The position numbers were made by a program, and so were the translations under genes. From positions 124,001 through 188,000 of the forward strand of contig NZ_FMHI01000010.1 in assembly GCF_900090145.1 (NCBI RefSeq): a DNA stretch of 64,000 nt. The letters run 5' to 3'. Of this stretch, positions 35,024 through 42,160 are shown in pieces (within the stretch, counting starts at the first letter, position 1; each line of letters opens with the position of its first letter). This DNA is from Streptomyces sp. WMMB 322 (GTDB lineage Bacteria > Actinomycetota > Actinomycetes > Streptomycetales > Streptomycetaceae). A model generated the notes under the pieces. It searched no databases and had not been told where the DNA came from. It saw only the letters and a program-made list of their open reading frames with translations.

Positions 35024-35254
35024 TCAGCCGCAGCAGCCCCCGCCGCAGCAGCCGCCCCCGCCGCCTCCCGCCGGCGCGGCGCCGGCGGCCGGTGCGGAGG
35101 CGGCGGAGGTGCCGGCCACAGCGACCGTCGACAGCAGCTTCACGGTGTCCCCGTGACCCTGCGGGCAGGCGGCGGGGGCGCCGGACTCCGCCATCGGACG
35201 GGCCAGCTCGAACTGCGTGTCGCACTCGCGGCAGCGGTACTCGTATCGGGGCAT
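35024..35254 (-). CDS. FmdB-family zinc-ribbon protein with Gly/Cys tail
   Basis: This 76-residue FmdB-type zinc ribbon has MPRYEYRCRECDTQFE with a first CxxC, then ACPQGHGD holding the second Cys and a His in place of the usual fourth Cys. After an Ala/Pro hinge the protein ends GGGGGGCCGGGCCG, four more Cys that could bind metal. The function of FmdB ribbons is unclear; some are regulators. It starts at ATG 35254 and lies 92 nt after the coiled-coil gene on the same strand. Confidence 0.85.
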   Translation of the reverse strand: MPRYEYRCRECDTQFELARPMAESGAPAACPQGHGDTVKLLSTVAVAGTSAASAPAAGAAPAGGGGGGCCGGGCCG

Positions 35255-35346
35255 GCAGGAATGCTATCCGGCACACGGCAGCGGCGGCGCGCGGCCGGGA
35301 AGGCTTCGGCAGACGCCTCACACGGGCGTCCGGCAGGCGGCAGGCG

Positions 35347-36612
35347 TCACTGCCCGGCTGCGCGCTGCTCCCGGATCTGTTCGACGACCCGCTGCACGGT
35401 CTCCTTCACGGCGTCCAGCTCGGTGAGGAGATGCCAGTAGTCGGGATGGCGGCCCGTCAGCCCGGCGACCGCACGGTCCACACGCGCGACGGCGTCGTCC
35501 AGCGGCCCGGCGTGGGACGGATCGGGTGTGCTGCGGCCCGCCATCGCGAGCCGCTGCGCGTCACGGATGGCGAAACGCGTCCGGTCGACTTCCTTCGTGT
35601 GATCGAAGGAGACCTCGTTGAGCCGCTGCAGACGGTCACCGGCGGCCTTGATCGCTTCGTCTGCGGAGTTCAGCAGCGCCCGCACGGTCGACAGCTGCGA
35701 CGTCGCGTCCGCCCAGCGCTGCTCGTCCCGCGCCTTGCGGCCCTCCGCCAGCTTCTCCTCCGCCTGGCGCACGGAGCGGGCCGCCTGGTCGGGGACCTGC
35801 TGCAGGTCCTGCCAGCACGCCGCGCTGAAGCGGCGCCGCAGCTCGCTGAGGACCGGCTCGACCTGGCCCGCGCGGGTCTGCAGGGCCTGGGCGCGCGTGC
35901 GGAGCGACCCGAGCCGCTTGTCGATCTCCGCCGCCCGCTCCGGCAGACGGGCCGCCTCCTCCCGCACCGCCTCCGCCTCGCGCACGACGCGGTCGGCGCG
36001 GCGCAGCGTCTCCTGCACACCGTGCCGGCCGGCGCCTTCGTTGAGCTTGGTCAGTTCGGGCGAGAGCGCCGCGAGCCGGCCGGCGAGCTCGTCGGCCGTG
36101 AGGCCCGAGGCGCGGGCCGCGTCCAGCGCGTTCGACGCCGCGAGCAGACGCTGCTTCGCCTGTTCGACGGCCGGGGCCAGCCGCGCCAGCTGCGTCTCGG
36201 CCTGCGACAGCAGCGGCCCCAGGCTCTCCCCGAACCGCTGCAGCTCACCCCGTACCCGCTCCAGCTCCTGCCGCGCCCTGGCCAGCTCGGCCCGCGCGCG
36301 GGCGGCGGCGCCCGCATCGAGGTCGTCCCGGTCCAGGTCGTGGGCGTCCACGACGGAGATGTACTCGTGGCTGACCTGATCGATACGGGAGCCGAAGTCG
36401 GCGAAGTCCGCGACCGCCTTGCGGGCGGCGGGCGAGTCGTCGACGGCGTTCAGGGTCTCGATGGAGATCCGCAGGTCACGCTGGGCGGTGTCCAGCTCGT
36501 AGAAGGCTGCCGCGGCGTCGTCCCTGGCGGCCTGCGCATCGGCGCGCTGGTTCTCCGCACGGGCGCCGCCCCAGCCCCAGCGGCGGGTGCCGCCGCCGTT
36601 CATAGCCGCCAC
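35347..36612 (-). CDS. alpha-helical coiled-coil protein
   Basis: This 421-residue protein is predicted almost entirely as coiled coil: heptad-rich stretches around 100-160 (ARARAELARARQELERVRGELQRF), 195-260 and 285-340, with Ala, Arg, Glu and Gln dominating. There is no signal peptide or membrane segment. Proteins of this shape in streptomycetes are mostly uncharacterised; a scaffolding role is only a guess. GTG 36612 is chosen for its GGGGAGAGG Shine-Dalgarno over ATG 36603. It is co-oriented with fmdB. Confidence 0.75.
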   Translation of the reverse strand: MAAMNGGGTRRWGWGGARAENQRADAQAARDDAAAAFYELDTAQRDLRISIETLNAVDDSPAARKAVADFADFGSRIDQVSHEYISVVDAHDLDRDDLDAGAAARARAELARARQELERVRGELQRFGESLGPLLSQAETQLARLAPAVEQAKQRLLAASNALDAARASGLTADELAGRLAALSPELTKLNEGAGRHGVQETLRRADRVVREAEAVREEAARLPERAAEIDKRLGSLRTRAQALQTRAGQVEPVLSELRRRFSAACWQDLQQVPDQAARSVRQAEEKLAEGRKARDEQRWADATSQLSTVRALLNSADEAIKAAGDRLQRLNEVSFDHTKEVDRTRFAIRDAQRLAMAGRSTPDPSHAGPLDDAVARVDRAVAGLTGRHPDYWHLLTELDAVKETVQRVVEQIREQRAAGQ

Positions 36613-36793
36613 CGAACCTCTCCCCGCGTCCCCACGTGCCGCATCAGCGATCGCCGGTCATTCTCCCACCCTGTGCCAACGAACACACGAGTCAGTTCGT
36701 TCAACGATACGTGCAAGAGACATCGGACGGATCGCGGAGCGGCGGTCCTCCCGCCGGGAGGCCGCGCGGCCGGTGATGAGCGCCCACAAGGGT

Positions 36794-36824
36794 TTGTGCC
36801 CCCGGGCGAGGGACAAGGTAGTCT
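36794..36824 (+). promoter_or_regulatory. promoter of tRNA-Val
   Basis: A -35 TTGTGC (36794-36799) and -10 TAGTCT (36819-36824), spaced 19 bp, put transcription start at about 36831, eight bases before the tRNA 5' end. The same -10 hexamer is used upstream of the DHA2 exporter. Confidence 0.55.
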
Positions 36825-36838
36825 GTGCCCTCGTTCCC

Positions 36839-36913
36839 GGGCGCATAGCTCAGCGGTAGAGCGCTTGCCTTACAAGCAAGATGTCACTGGTTCGATCCCA
36901 GTTGTGCCCACCA
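36839..36913 (+). tRNA. tRNA-Val (anticodon TAC)
   Basis: A 75-nt cloverleaf including encoded CCA. Acceptor stem GGGCGCA/TGTGCCC (one G-U pair), D-arm with AGCTCAGCGGTAGAGC, anticodon stem CTTGC/GCAAG around loop CTTACAA giving anticodon TAC (valine, GUA codons), and T-arm ACTGGTTCGATCCCAGT. The discriminator base is A. It is a solitary tRNA with its own promoter and terminator. Confidence 0.96.
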
Positions 36914-36926
36914 CAGCCCCACATGT

Positions 36927-36960
36927 CGAAGGCCCGCCGCGTGATCGCGACGGGCCTTCG
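36927..36960 (+). terminator. terminator after tRNA-Val
   Basis: A 10-bp perfect stem CGAAGGCCCG/CGGGCCTTCG (36927-36936 and 36951-36960) with a 14-nt loop lies 13 nt past the tRNA CCA end. Confidence 0.8.
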
Positions 36961-37170
36961 TCGTGTGCTGAGTGTTCAACTGAGTGACTACCGTTCCTCG
37001 CAGTCCGGGCTGAGGCTCAGCGGCTTGCCGCCCAGAACAGCAGTGCTGTGCCCGACAGGTTTCGCCGGGTTGAGGGCGGCCTGGCCTGCGACCCCTGCAT
37101 CCATGCTGGTCGTCGCACCGTCCGGTCCGCTTCCAGAGGCAGGCGGGGCGAGCAGGCCCCCGGCAGGTGA

Positions 37171-38058
37171 CTACGCCGTGAGGCGGTCCGCTTCGGCCAG
37201 CAGCAGATCGCCGAAGGGCTGAAAGCCGATACTGCAGGCGTAGACGCCGCTGACGACTCGGTGAATGGTTCCCCATTCCCAGATGGCGGTGGCATCCACG
37301 CGCGTGCGAGAAGCCAGTCGTTCAGTCCGCGCCCAGAGGTCGTCGTCGAGGCCCGGGTTGCAACGCACGATTGTGCCGAGATCGCAAGCCGGTTCGGCCC
37401 GCAGCCCGGCTGGATCGATGAGCTTGTAGCTGCCGTCACTTGCCTGCAGGGCGTTCATCTCGTGGATATCACCGTGGACCAGAACCGAGGACCGGTCATC
37501 GTGGGCGAGGCGACGACGGTTCATGCAATTCAGAGCGTCCGCCACTGTGGCCGGCGAACAGGGTCGCCCCGCCTGCTCCCATAGTTCCGGCAGCCGATGG
37601 GCGTACTGCTCAGCCAACTCCGCGCCGGTTGGAAGGCCGATGTCGGGACCGATCGGACGCCACATGCGAACCGCCACTTCGCACAGCAAGTCGTGACGGT
37701 TTGAAGGGTCGGCGACGATGTCGTACATCGGAGCCCCAAGGCGCTCCAGCAGAAGGGCTTGTCGACCCACGTCCTCGCCCAACAGCTTCGCGCATCCCCC
37801 TCCGTTCGCCAGACGCAGCACCATGGCCTCATGCCCGAGGTCCCGACCTGGCACACCGATCTTGAGGACCGCCGGAGTTCCGTCAGCAAGCGTCACCTCG
37901 ACGACCAGGGCGGCGTGACCGCCCGCCAAGCTGGACCCGATCGTCAAAGACCACTCCTGGGCCAGCGAGTCGACCACGCCTGGCAGCTCGTCCAGCCAGC
38001 ATTCGTTCCCGTCGGCCATGACCGTCTTGCGGACCTGGTCAGGAATGTCGGGGCTCAT
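37171..38058 (-). CDS. APH(6)/hydroxyurea-type phosphotransferase
   Basis: This 295-residue kinase of the aminoglycoside/hydroxyurea phosphotransferase family (streptomycin kinase-like) has the ATP-site Lys in AVLKIGVP, the catalytic loop VLVHGDIHEMNAL (HGDxHxxN), and the metal-binding IDPAGLRAEPACDLG. Whether it confers resistance or acts on a metabolite cannot be told. ATG 38058 gives the family-length protein. Codon choice is noticeably less GC3-biased than in flanking genes (many T- or A-ending codons), and it sits beside tRNA-Val, which hints at horizontal transfer. No integrase or repeated att site is found. Confidence 0.82.
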   Translation of the reverse strand: MSPDIPDQVRKTVMADGNECWLDELPGVVDSLAQEWSLTIGSSLAGGHAALVVEVTLADGTPAVLKIGVPGRDLGHEAMVLRLANGGGCAKLLGEDVGRQALLLERLGAPMYDIVADPSNRHDLLCEVAVRMWRPIGPDIGLPTGAELAEQYAHRLPELWEQAGRPCSPATVADALNCMNRRRLAHDDRSSVLVHGDIHEMNALQASDGSYKLIDPAGLRAEPACDLGTIVRCNPGLDDDLWARTERLASRTRVDATAIWEWGTIHRVVSGVYACSIGFQPFGDLLLAEADRLTA

Positions 38059-38071
38059 ACCGTCAACCTAG

Positions 38072-38440
38072 TGCCGTGACCGTATTGATTCGCCGGACCT
38101 GCGGCGAGGTCCGCAACGTCCCTGCGCCGGCGGTGAGTTCGGCATCCCCCGCGGCACGGCGCCGGGACATGCCCGATGCCTGGACCGGGGCTCCTTCGAG
38201 GAGGAGAACAAGCGGCCCGAGGCAGCCCACGACGCAGTCCGCACCCAGGCGTACCCGCGCGGAACTGCCGTCCGGGTCCTTGCGCCCGGGAATGAGGTGC
38301 CTGAGCGGGGGCAAGAGGTGCGTGCGCGGCAGATCGCCGGGCACGGTGGCGCCAGCCACGCTGTCAATGAGCCCACGCGCCGAAGGAGAAACGGTCCATG
38401 CCACAGGGCGAACCGGCCACCAAAAACCCGGACAAAGGCT
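38072..38440 (+). pseudogene. possible decayed coding remnant before the ATP-grasp gene
   Basis: One frame stays open from a TAG at 38069 to a TAG ending at about 38440 without any usable ATG. Its middle part (around 38171-38390) has coding-like composition: roughly 80 percent G/C in third positions and a plausible protein (CLDRGSFEEENKRPEAAHDA, then YPRGTAVRVLAPGNEVPERG). It overlaps the ATP-grasp start by 43 nt. It could be the 3' end of a lost gene, an unrecognised small gene with a rare start, or chance. No family is recognised. Confidence 0.25.
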
Positions 38441-39639
38441 ATGTAGCGCTGCTCGGCTGGAGTCTCAACGCGGTGGAAGCCCTCGACCGGTTCGACCGGC
38501 GGTACGTCGTTGTGGCGCCGGAGTGGGCCGAGGAGTACTGCGTCGAGCACGACATCCCCTACGTGCCGTGGAATTTCGAACGGCTCAACGACCGCTCCAT
38601 GGAGATCGCCGAGACCCTCCAGAACAAGGGTGTCGACGTCGCGATCCCGCTGTTCGAGGAAACGGTCGAATGGGCGGGGGCGATCAACTCGGTTCTGCTG
38701 GACAACCCGCGTCTGTACGGTCAGTCCCTGCTGCTCCGGGACAAGGCGCTGATGAAGCGCCGCGCGCAGCTCGGCGGCATCCGGGTCGGAATATTCGAGG
38801 AGGCCCACGACCGGGACGACGTGATCCGCTTCCTCAAGCGCGTCAATCAGACCCTGCTCAAGCTGGACGGCGACCCGAACGACCCGATCCACCTCAAGGC
38901 GTTCGACAAGGCCGGATGCCTCGGGCACCGCGTCATCCGCACCCCGGACGAGGTCGACACGATTCCGGACGAGGAGTTCCCGGTTCTCATGGAATCCCAC
39001 CTCGACGGCTGGGAGTTCGCGGTCGAGGCGTGGGTGCACAACGGGAAGATCAAGTTCCTCAACATCTCCGAATACGTCACGCTCGGATATTCGGTGTTCG
39101 CGCCGGCGACCCCGGAACTGGAGCGGTACCGCCCGCAGATCAAGGCGCAGATCGAGAAGCTCATCAAGACGTTCGACATCGAGTTCGGCTTCGTTCACCC
39201 GGAGTATTTCGTCACCAGTGACGGCGAGATGTATTTCGGCGAGGTCGCCTACCGGCCGCCGGGCTTCAAGGTGTTCGAACTGCTGGAGCGGGCATACGGG
39301 TTCAACGCCTACCATGGACTGGTGCTGGCCTTCGACCCGAAGACCACCGAGGAGGAGATCGACGCCTTCTTCCCGCGCGAGGTCGTCGACGCGTCCGGGG
39401 TGGCAGGCTGCTTCGGTGTCTACCCGCGCCGCCGCGTCGTCAGCGACTTGCAGATCCCGCAGGAGACCGAGGACGACGACTACTACGAGTCGCACGACCT
39501 GTCGACCCCGCTCGAGGAGACCGTCACCAAGAGGACCGCGTTCGGCACCCACTGGGGCCTGGTGTACTTCTTCGGTGACGACCCCTACCGGATGCGCGAC
39601 CTGCTGAAGATGCAGGAAGAGCTCGACTTCTACGTCTGA
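38398..39639 (+). CDS. ATP-grasp ligase
   Basis: This 413-residue stand-alone ATP-grasp protein would join a carboxylate to an amine or thiol using ATP. A Rossmann-like N-domain ends near DVAIPLFEETVEWAGAI. The grasp fold shows LMKRRAQLGGI (ATP-lid Lys), PVLMESHLDGWEFAVEAW, and the metal-binding end FGFVHPEYFVTSDGEMYFGEVAYRPPG. ATG 38398 has a strong GAAGGAGAA Shine-Dalgarno. The next gene (39680) follows in the same orientation 40 nt on and encodes a papain-like peptidase candidate, so the pair probably makes and trims an amide-linked product. The substrate is unknown. Confidence 0.85.
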   Translation: MPQGEPATKNPDKGYVALLGWSLNAVEALDRFDRRYVVVAPEWAEEYCVEHDIPYVPWNFERLNDRSMEIAETLQNKGVDVAIPLFEETVEWAGAINSVLLDNPRLYGQSLLLRDKALMKRRAQLGGIRVGIFEEAHDRDDVIRFLKRVNQTLLKLDGDPNDPIHLKAFDKAGCLGHRVIRTPDEVDTIPDEEFPVLMESHLDGWEFAVEAWVHNGKIKFLNISEYVTLGYSVFAPATPELERYRPQIKAQIEKLIKTFDIEFGFVHPEYFVTSDGEMYFGEVAYRPPGFKVFELLERAYGFNAYHGLVLAFDPKTTEEEIDAFFPREVVDASGVAGCFGVYPRRRVVSDLQIPQETEDDDYYESHDLSTPLEETVTKRTAFGTHWGLVYFFGDDPYRMRDLLKMQEELDFYV

Positions 39640-39679
39640 CGACCGCGTGGACGCAGGAGACCAACCCGAGGGAACCCTT

Positions 39680-41704
39680 TTGAAACCGACCGCCGACGTC
39701 AGCGGTGAGGTCACGACGCTGGACAAGCGCCTGACCTCACTCGACGACGCCCTCCAAGCCATGGCCGAAACCCGCGACTTCGGCAAGCACACGAAGCTGC
39801 GGCGGGTGCTGGAAGCATTGCGACGGGTGCTCATGCAGCCGGGCGGCGCCGCGGCGGTCCAGGCCAGGGCGCAGGCGCTTGAGGAAGCCGGGCTCTTCCA
39901 GGAGACGGACTGGGCGTCACCGGAGATCCTTCTCCCGGCGCTGGTCAGCGCGAGCCTGCACAGCAAAGACGCGGACACCGTCGTCATGGAGGCGGCCAGC
40001 GAGCTGCGGATGCTCGCCGTCGCCCGCGGCGACTTCGCGCACCCGACGCTGCCCGCCGAGGACGCCCGCCAGTTCCTGTCCCAGGTGCTGGCGACGAACC
40101 TGGAGCTGCTGTTCACCCCGCCCAGCGAGGCGGAGCGAACCAAGCAGGGCCGCACCGCGCAGCTCGTCCGGGACCTCTTCCGCCACCTCGCCGACGAGAT
40201 CGGCTACGACAGCGTCATGGACAACCTGGTCGACGAGATCTGGCGGATCCTGCGCCAGCGTCCCATCCAGGTCGAGACGGTGCAGTCCCTGATCACGCGG
40301 ATCGCCGTCTACCGCGACGACCCGGAGGTCGCTCTCGGCGTGTCGTCGGGGCAGGGCATCGACCGGCTCATCACGAGCCTCTTCGGGACCACCGAGGCCT
40401 GCCGGGAGGACCCGGGCATCGACGTCTTCCGCTCCAGGCTCGAGGCGATGGACGCCGGCGGCCTGCAGCAGGAGGCCACGGGATTCGCGCGGGCGATGCA
40501 CGACACCGGCCTGGTGTCGCCGTACCACGCGGAACTGCTCCGGTTCCTGCTGCGCGAGAGCGACTACCTCGTCGGTGAGGCGCTCGGGCTGTCCGACACC
40601 GGCCGGAACTGCCTGCTGCGCTACAGCCGGCTGGTGCACCGGCTGATCGAGGTGGCCGTGCACCCGCAGACCGCACAGAGCGTCTACGGGCTGGCGCTGC
40701 TGCTCGACCGCGGCATCCTCTACGAGCCGTCGGTGGTGCCGGCGCTGTGGCGCCAGCTGTCGCTGGAGCTCTCCCCGGCCGCGCGTGAGCGGCTGACGAC
40801 GGTCTTCGGTGACGTGCCGGGGCCGCAGGCGCGGCTGGTCGCGGGGGTGCTCTCGATGCTGGGCCAGCCGCTCGGCGTCGGTCAGGGCGACAACCCCACC
40901 TGCCAGTCGGCCCGCGCGCTGTCGATGTGGTCCTACAACGACCCGGACTATCTGCTGCAAGTGGTCGTCTGGGCGGCCCGAGACGACGAGATCCTCATGC
41001 ACTTCGAGGGGCAGCCGATCTCGTCGAAGGACAGCGCGACCGGAGTCGCGAGCACTCTGCCGATGGATCTGGACCCCGTGTCGCTGCTCGTGGTGCCGCA
41101 CCTGGACCGGATCTACGCCGAGATGGGGCGGCGCTGCGCCGGGCGGCCGGGCGACCCGCACCGGTGGGTCAACCCCGAGTTCCACGGCTGGTGGGCGGCC
41201 CGTGGGTTCCACATCAACGTCGACGTCGGGACCGGAAACCTGGTCGACCTCGACGGGTTCCTGCGGCAGTTCCACGCCGGCTACCACCCGTCCTACAACG
41301 GCGAGCAGCCGCTGATCCATCCGCAGCCGGCCGGCGTCGCCGTCACCGACAGCGCGGCCCGCTACGTCGGCTGGCACGCGATCACGATCCTGCGGGTCGC
41401 GCCGGACCCACAGGACGTGATGCGGGTGTACTTCTTCAACCCGAACAACGACAGCGGCCAGGACTGGGGCGACGGCGTCGTCGTCTCCACCGCGGGCAAC
41501 GGCGAGCGGTTCGGCGAGGCCTCACTGCCGTTCGACCAGTTCGCCTCGCGGCTCTACATCTTCCACGCCGACCCGCTCGAGCACGGCGAACCGGAGCGGG
41601 TGCCCGCCGAAGACATCGGGCGGATCATCGGCTACATCGAGCGCAGCTGGGGCAACGACCGGCTTCCCGCGGGGACGTTGCAGGCCCTCGGAAGGAAAGC
41701 GTGA
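39680..41704 (+). CDS. large helical protein with papain-like peptidase domain
   Basis: This 674-residue protein is not recognised as a named family. Residues 1-390 look all-helical. The C-terminal part has a papain-style constellation: Gln402 and Cys408 in VGQGDNPTCQSARALSMW (the exact Gln-6-Cys spacing of papain), His566 in VGWHAITILRV, and Asn587/589/590 in VYFFNPNNDSGQDWGDG, like papain's NSWG strand. A Cys-His-Asn peptidase or amidase is therefore likely. I chose TTG 39680, preceded by GAGGGA at good spacing; GTG 39647 lacks a ribosome site. It follows the ATP-grasp gene directly and is ended by a hairpin at 41849. Confidence 0.72.
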   Translation: MKPTADVSGEVTTLDKRLTSLDDALQAMAETRDFGKHTKLRRVLEALRRVLMQPGGAAAVQARAQALEEAGLFQETDWASPEILLPALVSASLHSKDADTVVMEAASELRMLAVARGDFAHPTLPAEDARQFLSQVLATNLELLFTPPSEAERTKQGRTAQLVRDLFRHLADEIGYDSVMDNLVDEIWRILRQRPIQVETVQSLITRIAVYRDDPEVALGVSSGQGIDRLITSLFGTTEACREDPGIDVFRSRLEAMDAGGLQQEATGFARAMHDTGLVSPYHAELLRFLLRESDYLVGEALGLSDTGRNCLLRYSRLVHRLIEVAVHPQTAQSVYGLALLLDRGILYEPSVVPALWRQLSLELSPAARERLTTVFGDVPGPQARLVAGVLSMLGQPLGVGQGDNPTCQSARALSMWSYNDPDYLLQVVVWAARDDEILMHFEGQPISSKDSATGVASTLPMDLDPVSLLVVPHLDRIYAEMGRRCAGRPGDPHRWVNPEFHGWWAARGFHINVDVGTGNLVDLDGFLRQFHAGYHPSYNGEQPLIHPQPAGVAVTDSAARYVGWHAITILRVAPDPQDVMRVYFFNPNNDSGQDWGDGVVVSTAGNGERFGEASLPFDQFASRLYIFHADPLEHGEPERVPAEDIGRIIGYIERSWGNDRLPAGTLQALGRKA

Positions 41705-41775
41705 ACCACGTGAGGGCCTGTTCGTCGCCATAGGGGCGTCCCGCTCCCGGCGGGGAGCCGGAGAGGGCGCCGGGC

Positions 41776-41817
41776 CGTCGGCTGCCAGGCGTCGGCTGTC
41801 AGGCGCCGATTGACAAG
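41776..41817. repeat. 14-bp tandem repeat, three copies
   Basis: Units CGTCGGCTGCCAGG, CGTCGGCTGTCAGG and CGCCGATTGACAAG follow head to tail at 41776, 41790 and 41804. The third is diverged and AT-richer. They lie in the 456-bp non-coding gap after the papain-like gene; nothing else but a terminator is seen there. Confidence 0.75.
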
Positions 41818-41848
41818 CACCAACTGCCCAAGAGGACGTGCCGGTTGT

Positions 41849-41878
41849 ACGGGCCCGCTCGGCCCCGGGCGGGCCCGT
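41849..41878. terminator. hairpin after the ATP-grasp/papain-like unit
   Basis: A perfect 10-bp stem ACGGGCCCGC/GCGGGCCCGT with a 10-nt loop, between convergent genes, likely serves both strands. Confidence 0.7.
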
Positions 41879-42160
41879 GCTCTCCGGCTCGCCCGCGCAA
41901 GGCTCGGTTCTGCCGTGGCCCGTCGTCGTGCGGAGGACTCGCTCACGGGTCACCTCCGGTGAGCGAACCCTGGCCCCCGCAGCCCGAACCCGCATCAACC
42001 CTCAGTGATGAGGCGGCGCGGCGGTCCCACGCGGCCGACGCGGGGAGACCGGGTTAGCGGCGCTGAACCCGGTCCATGCCGTGCTCGGCGGCATTCCTCG
42101 CTCCTCCCGGCATTGCTCGCACGGGGCTGCCTCGGCCCGGAGCCCTTCACCGGCCGACCC

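Noticed and set aside
36884..37276. Reading frame on the minus strand ending WWAQLGSNQ
   Set aside because: It is antisense to tRNA-Val; this is a known spurious peptide produced by translating tRNA complements.
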